Source: Dehalococcoidales bacterium
Lineage (GTDB): Bacteria; Chloroflexota; Dehalococcoidia; Dehalococcoidales; ARS1013
DNA: 8,802 nt
Direction: 5' to 3'
Assembly (NCBI GenBank): GCA_030672225.1
Contig: DAOVGW010000056.1
Span: 1-8,802 of the forward strand
Positions within the stretch are counted from its first letter, which is position 1, and each line of letters starts with the position of its first letter. The notes beneath the pieces are model-generated. The model was not told where the DNA came from, made no database searches, and saw only the letters and a list, made by a program, of their open reading frames with translations. The translations under genes were made by a program, and so were the position numbers. Below are positions 1 to 6,313 of the stretch, in pieces.

Positions 1-1043
1 TTAAGGGCCAGATTAAGGTCGCTGTAAACAACATTTGCATCATAAGACTTGAGGATATGATTTAACGTTATAACCTTCTCACCGCTCCGTGCAGGTTCGG
101 GGAAGGAGAATCGCATTCTCTTGGTCACTCTCGGGACTACCACTCTTTCCATTTTCTTCAGCTGTTTCATTCGGCTCTGAACCTGAGTTGCCTTGGTATT
201 CTTAGCGCGGAATCGTTCTATGAAGCGCATCTCTTTTTTTATCTTGATATTCTGTCGTTTGGCAGTAGCTTCCGTAACCTCACTTTCTTTCTTTCTGGCT
301 ATAATAAAACTATCGTAACTGCCGCGGTGAAAGATGCACGCACCTTGCTCTATGGCAATTACTTTGCTTGCCACTCGATTCAAGAATGCCCGGTCATGCG
401 AAACGACCAGGATTGCCCCACGATAGCTTCCCAGATAACGCTCAAACCAAATACAGGAATCCAGATCGAGTTGGTTTGTCGGCTCATCAAGAAGGAGCAC
501 ATCAGGGGAAAGAAGAAGAAGTTTGGCCAGTGCAACCCGCATCAGCCATCCACCGCTGAAGTCAGTTAGAGGACGGTGGAAGTCAGTCTCCGCAAATCCT
601 AACCCGGAAAGGACAGTCTTGGCCTCATGTTCGGCGCTGTAGCCACCGGCAAATTCAAAGCTATGCTGAAGTTCACCCAACTCACGCAGTAGTTTTTCCG
701 AACTTTCACCATCCGCTTCCTCCGCCAATTCCTCCTGGAGAACCTGTATCTTATGTGCCAGCTTGTTTACCCTTGTTGACGCATTAGCGACATTATCAAG
801 CAATTGTCGTTCAGAAAAGAGACTAATTTCCTGTTTCAGATAGCCAATTGTAGTTCCCCTATGTATATTTACACTGCCGGAATCCGGGAGCACATTCCCT
901 GCGATAATACCAAACAGCGTCGTCTTCCCTGAGCCGTTCGGCCCGATGATAGCTATGTGGTCCCTTGCTCCAACGTTAAAAGTAACAGCGCTGAATAGAG
1001 TCTGATCCCCGTATGACTTTGATATGTCTGAAATACTCAGCAT
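1..1043 (-). CDS. ABC-F family ATPase, 3' end cut by the window edge
   Basis: The reading frame is open from ATG at 1043 to the left edge and gives 347 residues. An ABC-F protein is usually 500-650 residues, so the second ATPase domain lies mostly outside. ABC-F proteins are soluble ATPases with two ABC domains and no membrane segments; they bind ribosomes and act in translation or antibiotic protection. Domain 1 shows Walker A GPNGSGKT (34-41), signature FSGGW (162-166), Walker B LLLDEP with catalytic Glu187, and the switch His216 in SHDR. The charged inter-domain linker (about 247-300) contains KATQVQSRMKQLKKM, typical of the YdiF/Uup-like branch. The second ABC domain begins near residue 324. 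The D-loop reads TNQLD where the family usually has TNHLD. The Shine-Dalgarno site is weak (AGG about 8 bases upstream). I am sure of the family but not of the subfamily. Confidence 0.93.
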   Translation of the reverse strand, partial: MLSISDISKSYGDQTLFSAVTFNVGARDHIAIIGPNGSGKTTLFGIIAGNVLPDSGSVNIHRGTTIGYLKQEISLFSERQLLDNVANASTRVNKLAHKIQVLQEELAEEADGESSEKLLRELGELQHSFEFAGGYSAEHEAKTVLSGLGFAETDFHRPLTDFSGGWLMRVALAKLLLLSPDVLLLDEPTNQLDLDSCIWFERYLGSYRGAILVVSHDRAFLNRVASKVIAIEQGACIFHRGSYDSFIIARKKESEVTEATAKRQNIKIKKEMRFIERFRAKNTKATQVQSRMKQLKKMERVVVPRVTKRMRFSFPEPARSGEKVITLNHILKSYDANVVYSDLNLAL

Positions 1044-1059
1044 TTCTACAACCTAAATA

Positions 1060-1065
1060 ATTATA
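1060..1065 (-). promoter_or_regulatory. Possible -10 box for the ABC-F gene
   Basis: The minus strand reads TATAAT here, a perfect -10 hexamer, about 16 bases before the ABC-F start codon. No good -35 hexamer sits 16-18 bases upstream, and the implied leader is only about 10 bases. This is a weak call resting on one hexamer in an AT-rich stretch. Confidence 0.3.
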
Positions 1066-1127
1066 CAGGTGACGCCTCAATAAATGAAGTATATAGAGTT
1101 ACTGACCTGCTACAATAGCAATACCTA

Positions 1128-1253
1128 ATGATGGAACGAAGACAATGTGAGCTAGTATTCTTATCTTTGTGGGTAGCGATAATGATTGGGACTTATGGAT
1201 TAGCAGTAGACTATTTTGAAAATCTAACCGTAGGTAAATACTCTCCTACATGA
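1128..1253 (+). CDS. Doubtful 41-residue ORF with a hydrophobic stretch
   Basis: Two consecutive ATG codons (1128 and 1131) open a frame ending at TGA 1251-1253. The product would begin MMERRQCELVF, followed by a hydrophobic run (LVFLSLWVAIMIGTYGLAV) that could cross a membrane and a short polar tail. It lies on the strand opposite its neighbours. There is no Shine-Dalgarno sequence before either ATG and no convincing promoter. I recognise no family. It may be chance, or the end of a decayed gene. Confidence 0.18.
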   Translation: MMERRQCELVFLSLWVAIMIGTYGLAVDYFENLTVGKYSPT

Positions 1254-1257
1254 CCTA

Positions 1258-1464
1258 TTAATAGCTTTCGTAAAGGTTGGGTATGGATATTAGCCCCTGC
1301 TGTTGTAGGCTTGCTAATAAAGGTCCGCTCAAAACAAGCCCAAACACAAAGCTAATTATCACCTTGGAAATCCAAGTAAAAAAGGAAGGGCTTTTACCCT
1401 GTTTATCGCCCCTCCAATTGTTCCGTTGCCAATGCCTGTGCCTATCCACAGTTACATAGGCCAA
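1258..1464 (-). CDS. Possible small single-pass membrane protein directly after the EF-G-like gene
   Basis: The frame starts with TTG at 1464, nine bases beyond the EF-G-like stop, and encodes 68 residues. The N-terminal third is rich in Arg, His, Lys and Trp. A hydrophobic segment at about 30-52 (ISKVIISFVFGLVLSGPLL) could be one membrane helix with the basic side in the cytoplasm. I recognise no family. The frame is in phase with the EF-G-like gene: only UAG and three codons (CTA TTA AAA) separate them, so it could be a separate gene, a C-terminal extension reached by readthrough, or a remnant. A GGAGAAGGG run, which is itself the last EF-G codons, lies about 13 bases before the TTG; that is too far for an ideal ribosome site. 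A 60-codon ORF on the opposite strand overlaps it, so coding status is uncertain. Confidence 0.33.
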   Translation of the reverse strand: MAYVTVDRHRHWQRNNWRGDKQGKSPSFFTWISKVIISFVFGLVLSGPLLASLQQQGLISIPNLYESY

Positions 1465-1473
1465 TTTTAATAG

Positions 1474-3528
1474 CTATCCCTTCTCCGCCTGCCGCTGGGC
1501 GATGAGCTTCTGGGTAATTTGGGCCGGTACCTCTTCGTAGTGAGAAAACTCCGTTGTATAGCTACCTCTGCCCTGGGTTATTGATTTGAGGTCAATGGCA
1601 TAGCGCAAGACCTCAGCCAGGGGTACTTTAGCCTCAATAACATTGTTGCCATCCTCAGGGTTCATCCCCAGTACATGAGCCCGCTTGGTATTTAAGTCAC
1701 CAATAATATCTCCAGTGAAGTCCTCGGGAGCCATCACCATGATGTTCACCACCGGTTCCAGAAGGATAGGCTGCCCGGCAGCTAGCCCCTTCTTGAGTGC
1801 CTGTGCGCCGGCGATTTTAAAGCATATCTCTGAGGAATCTACCGGGTGGAAGCTGCCGTCATACACGGTTACTTTTATGTCAACAACCGGGGAACCAGCC
1901 AGCGCCCCTTCTTTAGCCGCCTCATTAACCCCCTTCTCTACCGCCGGAATATAATTCTTGGGTATAGTCCCACCCTTTATCTTCTCAACAAACTCCAGTC
2001 CACTGCCACGGGGTAAAGGTTCCAGCTCTAGTAACACATGTCCATATTGGCCGTGGCCACCGGTCTGTTTCCTGTGCTTGTATTCCGCCTTGGTTGGCAT
2101 AGTTATAGTCTCTTTATAGGGCACTTTGGGGGTCTTTAAATTAACACCGGCGCCGAATTTACGCAATATCTTCTCGGCGGCCACTTCAAGTTGAGTATCA
2201 CCAAGCCCGGACAGAACGGTCTCATGGGTATCAGCCTCCCGGTGAACCTGAAGGGTAGGGTCTTCCTCGGTCAGCCGGGATAGTGCCATGCCCAGCTTAT
2301 CCAAATCGGCCTTGGTCTTGGGATGTACCGCCATACTGAAAATCGGTTGTGGGAAGGTAGCCGGCGCAATTTTTACAGGCTCTGTCTGACTAGTCAGTGT
2401 GTCGCCGGTACCGGTCAAACCCAGTTTAGCTACAGCACCTATGTCTCCCGCCCCAATCTGAGATACTGGTTCCTGGGTCTTACCTCTGAGAGCAAATAGC
2501 TGACCTATGCGTTCCGCTTCGCCCCGTGTGGCATTTAGGACATGAGAATTGCTGGTAATGACACCGCTATAAACTCTAAAGTAGGTAAGCTTACCGACAT
2601 AAGGGTCAGCACTGGTCTTAAACACCAGGGCGGCAAGTGAGGCCTCGCGGCTTGGTTTAACCAGCGTTGCCGAATCGCCAGCTGTAACTACCTCTCGTTC
2701 CTTCGGTGATGGCAGATAGCTATTTATGGCATCCAGTAGTGAGCTGATGCCCACATTTTGCAATGCCGAGCCGGCTAATATCGGCACAATTTTGCCATTT
2801 ATTATCGCCTGTCGTAGGCCAGCCGTCAGTTCCTCAAGGCCAAGCCCTTCACCGCCTAGATATTTCTCCAGTAGAGCATCATCAATCTCAGCGATAGCCT
2901 CTACCAGCTTTTCGCGAAAAGAGCTGACTTGCTCATTGAGGGATGAGGGTATTTCAGTCTCCTTGGCTGGAGAACCGATATATGCCTTCATTGCCAAGAG
3001 GTCAACCACCCCTTGGAAATCATTATGAGCGCCTATGGGTAAGCCAAGCGGCAGGCATTTAGAGCCAAACTTTTCTTGAAGTTCACTAACAGTTCGGTAG
3101 AAATTGGCATTCTCACGGTCCATCTTATTAATGAAGATAAGGCGAGAAAGGCCAGCTTCTTCAGCATATACCCACACCTGCTCAGTGCCAACTTCAACGC
3201 CAGCGGCGGCAGAAACCACGATTATAGCTCCCTCACCAACCCTAATTGCTGCCTTGACCTCACCGGCAAAATCAGAATAGCCGGGGGTATCAATAAGGTT
3301 AATCTTGGCCTCCTGCCACTTTAAGGGAAGCAGGGTCAGGTTTATGCTAATTTTGCGCTTTATCTCATCAGGGTCATAATCAGAGGTAGTGGTGCCGGCA
3401 TCAACTTTACCTAATCGGGTAATCTCCCCGGCAGTAACAAGAGTTGCCTCTGATAACGATGTCTTACCGGCGCCACTGTGGGATAGTAAAACAACATTGC
3501 GGATATTCTCAAGCTGATACTTCTCCAT
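1474..3528 (-). CDS. fusA: Elongation factor G-like translation GTPase (EF-G2 type)
   Basis: This 684-residue protein has the full five-domain EF-G architecture. The GTPase domain has G1 SHSGAGKT (16-23), G3 DTPGY (80-84), G4 NKMD (134-137) and a G5-like GSAL (253-256). Domain II begins near 298, domain III near 393, domain IV near 482 (tip motif HPVDSSEICFKIAG, 561-574), and domain V runs from about 592 to the end. Canonical EF-G uses GTP to drive translocation on the ribosome. Here the usual GHIDAGKT is SHSGAGKT, the catalytic His of DTPGH is Tyr84, and switch I reads KRKISIN instead of RGITIT. These changes match the EF-G2/FusA2-like paralogue group, whose role is less well defined, so this is probably not the main EF-G. 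The start is supported by AGGTGA four bases upstream of ATG, and a plausible promoter lies at 3566-3594. The gene follows the SpoIIM-like gene by about 100 bases. Confidence 0.95.
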   Translation of the reverse strand: MEKYQLENIRNVVLLSHSGAGKTSLSEATLVTAGEITRLGKVDAGTTTSDYDPDEIKRKISINLTLLPLKWQEAKINLIDTPGYSDFAGEVKAAIRVGEGAIIVVSAAAGVEVGTEQVWVYAEEAGLSRLIFINKMDRENANFYRTVSELQEKFGSKCLPLGLPIGAHNDFQGVVDLLAMKAYIGSPAKETEIPSSLNEQVSSFREKLVEAIAEIDDALLEKYLGGEGLGLEELTAGLRQAIINGKIVPILAGSALQNVGISSLLDAINSYLPSPKEREVVTAGDSATLVKPSREASLAALVFKTSADPYVGKLTYFRVYSGVITSNSHVLNATRGEAERIGQLFALRGKTQEPVSQIGAGDIGAVAKLGLTGTGDTLTSQTEPVKIAPATFPQPIFSMAVHPKTKADLDKLGMALSRLTEEDPTLQVHREADTHETVLSGLGDTQLEVAAEKILRKFGAGVNLKTPKVPYKETITMPTKAEYKHRKQTGGHGQYGHVLLELEPLPRGSGLEFVEKIKGGTIPKNYIPAVEKGVNEAAKEGALAGSPVVDIKVTVYDGSFHPVDSSEICFKIAGAQALKKGLAAGQPILLEPVVNIMVMAPEDFTGDIIGDLNTKRAHVLGMNPEDGNNVIEAKVPLAEVLRYAIDLKSITQGRGSYTTEFSHYEEVPAQITQKLIAQRQAEKG

Positions 3529-3565
3529 CTAATCACCTACTCTCCTTCGTTTGTTTCTTGGGAAT

Positions 3566-3594
3566 ATTATAATCATAGTTGGTAACTACAGCAA
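3566..3594 (-). promoter_or_regulatory. Likely sigma-70 promoter of the EF-G-like gene
   Basis: On the minus strand TTGCTG (3594-3589) is followed after exactly 17 bases by TATAAT (3571-3566). Transcription would start near 3559, giving a leader of about 30 bases with the ribosome site AGGTGA at 3538-3533. The -10 is perfect; the -35 matches only in TTG. It implies that the EF-G-like gene can be transcribed independently of the genes upstream. Confidence 0.6.
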
Positions 3595-3628
3595 ATGGTC
3601 ATAGTTTATGCCCTCCTAGCTAGTTACC
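3581..3628. repeat. Inverted repeat GGTAACTA/TAGTTACC around the EF-G-like promoter
   Basis: A perfect 8-bp inverted repeat has arms at 3581-3588 and 3621-3628, with a 32-base loop containing the -35 box. The right-hand arm overlaps the palindrome CTAGCTAG (3616-3623). A direct repeat, TCATAGTT, also occurs at 3573-3580 and 3599-3606, 26 bases apart. The layout could be an operator or an mRNA hairpin just after the SpoIIM-like stop. It has no uridine tract, so a standard terminator is unlikely. Confidence 0.4.
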
Positions 3629-3631
3629 ACC

Positions 3632-4174
3632 TTAACTTAAGAACAACGGAGTGATGTATGTTTCAATTATAGCTGCCGGCACAAGTAAGAGCCAAGCTAG
3701 TATAAGATACCTTAAATTCTGTTTCAGGCTGGGTAGTACCAGGCTTCTTTTTTCCTTTCTAAATAGTGACACTATTAGTATGGCGCCGAAGCTCAGTGCG
3801 GCGGCTTCACCCAAAATCAAAGCTGGGATTTCAAAAACACCGTGGGGTAATAAGCCTGCCAATGCGAAACCGATAGACTCCTCCTGAATTACTATAGTAG
3901 TTATGGCAGCCAGAAACCAGCCATTTATGGTCAAAGCCAGGATAGGCACTAAGCAGAAGAATGGGCTCAAGATAAAACTTGTTAGTAGCACAAGAACGTT
4001 GTTAATTAAGATGACACCAAATATGGTTGACTGGGGCATTGGCACCAAAAGCTCGGCAAGCTCTTCAAGGTCAGCTATATACTCAGAGAGGAAGCCGGAT
4101 GGGGTGGCAAGACCCACTAATATGCCGGCGCCAAACAGCAAAATAGCGACTACAATCCATCTTTTATAGCTCAT
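3632..4174 (-). CDS. SpoIIM-family integral membrane protein
   Basis: The 180-residue protein is strongly hydrophobic. Likely membrane segments lie at about 5-23, 52-70, 72-96, 102-138 (probably two turns of the chain) and 153-172. The motifs GLLPHGVFEIPALILGEAAA (107-126) and PAAIIETYITP (166-176) are characteristic of the stage II sporulation protein M family (formerly DUF95). In Bacillus, SpoIIM belongs to the SpoIIDMP complex that thins peptidoglycan during engulfment. The family is widespread in bacteria and archaea that do not sporulate, where its role is unknown. No spoIID or spoIIP is visible here, so sporulation should not be inferred. ATG 4174 has a poor ribosome site, but the first membrane segment directly after it fits the family. 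The gene follows pcm by 86 bases on the same strand. Confidence 0.9.
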   Translation of the reverse strand: MSYKRWIVVAILLFGAGILVGLATPSGFLSEYIADLEELAELLVPMPQSTIFGVILINNVLVLLTSFILSPFFCLVPILALTINGWFLAAITTIVIQEESIGFALAGLLPHGVFEIPALILGEAAALSFGAILIVSLFRKEKRSLVLPSLKQNLRYLILAWLLLVPAAIIETYITPLFLS

Positions 4175-4260
4175 CTTGGCTTAAATATCTAATCCTATCC
4201 CATCCCTAAAAGCAATTTCAGAGAGTCTTTTCCTTGGTGTAACCTGGAGTTGTCTATTTA

Positions 4261-4896
4261 CTATTTCTCCCAAGCATCTTCACCAATTAGGGGGACAAAG
4301 CGGCAGCCGCCTAAGCTCTGAACCACGTTTTTCTTTCTGCCTTTGGTAATTTTATATAACTCCTGCTCATAACGAGAGCCTACTGGAACTACCAACCGCC
4401 CGCCAATTACCAGCTGCTCTAGAAGGGCATCTGGTATTTTGGGGGCCCCGGCGGTAACTATTATGGCGTCGTAGGGTGCCTCAGACGGCCAGCCCAAAGT
4501 CGGCTCAGCCAGGTGCACCTCAATATTCTTGTAGCCCAGGCTACCAAGCAGGCTCTTGGCTTCCTTAGCTAGAGTTGGCAGACGCTCTACTGTAATCACC
4601 AACCGAGCTAGTTCAGCTAGAATAGCTGACTGATAACCACTGCCGCTGCCGATTTCCAATACCTTTTCTTCGCCAGTAAGCTCCAGTGACTCCGTCATGA
4701 GGGCGATGATATAGGGTTGTGAGATTGTCTGGCCAAATCCAATTGGGAGCGGCATATCTTCATAAGCTGAGTGCCGCTCCCCCAGCGGCACAAAGCGCTC
4801 TCGGGGTACACGAGACATGGCTTTTAGTACCCGCTTATCTCTAATCTCTGTAGCGAGGTGTTTAATCAATCCAGCCCTGGCTGCTTCAAAGTTCAT
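4261..4896 (-). CDS. pcm: Protein-L-isoaspartate O-methyltransferase
   Basis: This cytoplasmic enzyme transfers a methyl group from S-adenosylmethionine to the carboxyl of L-isoaspartyl residues in aged proteins, starting their repair. The 211-residue length is normal. Family landmarks are visible in order: RVPRERFVP (29-37), AYEDMPLPIGFGQTISQPYI (44-63), SAM-binding motif I VLEIGSGSGYQSA (79-91), the acidic ribose-contact region TVERL (102-106), PYDAIIVTAGAPKIP (141-155) and GGRLVVPVG (165-173). One oddity is at 129-137: the usual GDG of the G-D-G-T/S-x-G-W/L-P block is A-E-P, giving LAEPTLGWP. The family call is not in doubt, but cofactor binding may be altered. The start has a G-rich run (GGGGGG) 8 bases upstream. 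It sits 24 bases after the tail-anchored protein gene. Confidence 0.95.
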   Translation of the reverse strand: MNFEAARAGLIKHLATEIRDKRVLKAMSRVPRERFVPLGERHSAYEDMPLPIGFGQTISQPYIIALMTESLELTGEEKVLEIGSGSGYQSAILAELARLVITVERLPTLAKEAKSLLGSLGYKNIEVHLAEPTLGWPSEAPYDAIIVTAGAPKIPDALLEQLVIGGRLVVPVGSRYEQELYKITKGRKKNVVQSLGGCRFVPLIGEDAWEK

Positions 4897-4920
4897 AATT
4901 AGCCCCCCACTAAGACAAGG

Positions 4921-5253
4921 TTAGTCTAGTACCAGGACAAGTGCTAAAAGAATAACCAGCATTACCCCGGCCAGAATGCCGACCCTTCGTAGCTCAATAA
5001 GCAGGTTGGGGCACTTAACGGTGGTTGGTGGCGGGGTTACCACATTGGGGATTTCATCAAGCCTCTTGCCAACGGCTATCTTAGCCGCCACGCGGGCGAT
5101 GGGGTAGCCGGTGGCTTTACACGGGGCAGTAGCCTCACTGGTTGGGCTAACCGATTGCTGTTGGGAGACCTTGCTCGGATGGCTTTGCCTGCCTTTCCTC
5201 TTTTTACTGTGAGGTGTGTGTTTACCTTTGCTGTGTTGTGCCCTACCAGGCAT
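4921..5253 (-). CDS. Small basic protein with a C-terminal membrane anchor, function unknown
   Basis: I do not recognise this 110-residue protein. Residues 1-30 are very basic and rich in His, Lys, Arg, Ser and Gln. Residues 30-82 are low-complexity, with Ser/Thr and Pro runs (TPPPTT at 73-78) and two cysteines (45, 81). A single strong hydrophobic helix at 91-109 ends at the last residue, preceded by RR. This suggests a tail-anchored inner-membrane protein with a disordered cytoplasmic domain that might bind nucleic acid or acidic surfaces; that role is inference. The start is supported by AGAGG six bases before ATG. The gene sits 36 bases after xerD and 24 bases before pcm, so co-transcription is likely. 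Confidence 0.75.
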   Translation of the reverse strand: MPGRAQHSKGKHTPHSKKRKGRQSHPSKVSQQQSVSPTSEATAPCKATGYPIARVAAKIAVGKRLDEIPNVVTPPPTTVKCPNLLIELRRVGILAGVMLVILLALVLVLD

Positions 5254-5289
5254 CCGCTACCTCTCTATATTTTATACTAACCTAATGGG

Positions 5290-6198
5290 CTACTTAGCTC
5301 TGGGGTGAGTTCTATCATAGGTACGTCGGAGGTGCTCTGAGGTAAGATGGGTGTAAATCTGCGTGGTTGAGATATTGGCGTGCCCCAGTAGTTCCTGAAC
5401 TGACCTGAGGTCAGCACCGCCGCTCAGCATATGAGTGGCAAAGCTATGTCTCAGGGTATGGGGGGTAACCACTTTCCCCAGCCCGGCTGATTTGGCATAA
5501 TCCTTCAATTTTTGCCACAGACCCTGCCTGGTCAGCCGGTCACCGCGACGGTTGAGGAACAAGGCTGGTTCAGCATCGCTGCGTAAAAGCTGAGGACGAG
5601 TCTCGGTTATATATTCCTTCACCGCCTGGACCGCCTGCGGATGAATGGGGATAAGCCGCTCTTTATTACCCTTGCCGAAGCAGCGTACATAGCCACCTTC
5701 TGTATCTACGTCACCTAAGTTCAAGGACACCAGCTCGCTTACTCTCATGCCGCTGGCGTAAAGAAGCTCCAGCATTGCCCCATCCCTCCTGGCTTCTGGT
5801 GTCGTCATCTTAGCCGGCTGGTCAAGCAGCTGGCGAACCTGGCTGATTGAGATGGCATCAGGCAGTGGCTTGCCAACCTTGGGTGAACTTATGTTTTCGG
5901 TTGGGTTGTTCTTTATTTTGCCCTCGGCAAGTAAAAAGTTAAAGAAAGACTTGGCTGCAGCCACCTTGCGGGCTGCTGTAGTTGGGGCATAGCCTCTCTC
6001 TTTGAGATTAAGCAGATAGCTTAGCATCCCCTGCCGGCTAAAATTAGCCCATGACGGCATGATGCCGCCCTTGGCAGTCTCCCCCTCAACGAAGTCGGCT
6101 AACTGGGTCAGGTCATTCTGGTAAGCGGCTCTTGTATTTTCCGAAAAGCCCTTTTCAACAATAAGGTAATTTAAAAAGCTTTTTATATCCTCTCTCAC
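5290..6198 (-). CDS. xerD: Tyrosine site-specific recombinase, XerC/XerD type
   Basis: Starting at GTG 6198 this gives 302 residues, the usual Xer length. Xer recombinases resolve chromosome dimers at dif near the division septum. The N-terminal SAM-like DNA-binding domain spans about 1-100 (FSENTRAAYQNDL at 18-30). The catalytic domain follows, with every active-site residue present: Arg152 (ASGMRVSEL), Lys176 (GKGNKERL), His247 and Arg250 (HTLRHSFATH), His273 (LLGHANISTTQIYTH) and nucleophile Tyr282. The frame stays open upstream to an ATG at 6345, but that extension crosses two promoters and does not resemble the family. A strong AAGGAGG lies four bases before GTG 6198, so I use that start. 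XerD is a better guess than XerC, but the pair cannot be separated firmly by eye. The gene diverges from the lipoprotein gene and heads the minus-strand group. Confidence 0.93.
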   Translation of the reverse strand: MREDIKSFLNYLIVEKGFSENTRAAYQNDLTQLADFVEGETAKGGIMPSWANFSRQGMLSYLLNLKERGYAPTTAARKVAAAKSFFNFLLAEGKIKNNPTENISSPKVGKPLPDAISISQVRQLLDQPAKMTTPEARRDGAMLELLYASGMRVSELVSLNLGDVDTEGGYVRCFGKGNKERLIPIHPQAVQAVKEYITETRPQLLRSDAEPALFLNRRGDRLTRQGLWQKLKDYAKSAGLGKVVTPHTLRHSFATHMLSGGADLRSVQELLGHANISTTQIYTHLTSEHLRRTYDRTHPRAK

Positions 6199-6202
6199 CA
6201 CG

Positions 6203-6209
6203 CCTCCTT
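6203..6209 (-). promoter_or_regulatory. Ribosome binding site fixing the xerD start
   Basis: The minus strand reads AAGGAGG here, followed by CGTG and the GTG start at 6198 (a second GTG at 6201 is only one base away). None of the upstream ATG codons (6345, 6249) has a comparable site. Confidence 0.75.
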
Positions 6210-6225
6210 GCACTAGCTTATTTCT

Positions 6226-6255
6226 TATTTTAACATAACTAACGAGCATTTTAAA
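6226..6255 (-). promoter_or_regulatory. Extended -10 promoter for xerD
   Basis: The minus strand reads TATGTTAAAATA (6237-6226), an extended -10 element (TG, one base, TAAAAT). A poor -35 (TTTAAA, 6255-6250) lies 17 bases upstream, as is common for extended -10 promoters. Transcription would start near 6220, leaving a short leader with AAGGAGG before GTG 6198. Confidence 0.6.
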
Positions 6256-6284
6256 TAGAGCTGGAGGAAATGGTAAGAGTTGCA

Positions 6285-6313
6285 TTGACAAGACCACTGT
6301 TGAGGTGTATAAC
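6285..6313 (+). promoter_or_regulatory. Strong sigma-70 promoter for the lipoprotein gene
   Basis: A perfect -35 TTGACA (6285-6290) is followed after 17 bases by TATAAC (6308-6313), a 5/6 match to the -10 consensus. Transcription would start near 6320 and leave a 5' untranslated leader of about 105 bases before ATG 6426. The leader has a 6-bp AT stem (TAATAA 6394-6399 with TTATTA 6404-6409) just before the ribosome site AGGAG (6412-6416). Confidence 0.7.

Larger units (their letters stand above)
1044..1257. other. Gene-poor stretch between ABC-F and the EF-G region
   Basis: No confident gene lies here. The stretch holds a possible -10 box for ABC-F, the small imperfect palindrome TGCTA-caa-TAGCA (1108-1120), a weak plus-strand 41-codon ORF, the palindrome ATTTTGAAAAT (1213-1223), and a 5-bp inverted repeat GTAGG/CCTAC (1230-1234 with 1245-1249). 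That last repeat could be a weak hairpin after the minus-strand EF-G region, but it lacks a uridine tract, so I do not call it a terminator. Confidence 0.5.

Noticed and set aside
327..569. Two plus-strand ORFs inside the ABC-F gene
   Set aside because: Antisense to a frame with intact Walker A, signature and Walker B motifs.
1277..1459. Plus-strand ORF of 60 codons opposite the possible small membrane protein
   Set aside because: No ribosome site or promoter, no recognisable domain, and a cysteine- and leucine-rich composition typical of antisense translation.
1685..3324. Several plus-strand ORFs inside the EF-G-like gene
   Set aside because: Antisense shadows of a full-length, well-conserved protein.
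3651..4169. Plus-strand ORFs opposite the SpoIIM-like gene
   Set aside because: Antisense shadows; the minus-strand protein has the family motifs.
3632..4174. Reading the SpoIIM-like gene as proof of sporulation
   Set aside because: The family is common in non-sporulating bacteria and archaea, and no other sporulation gene is present here.
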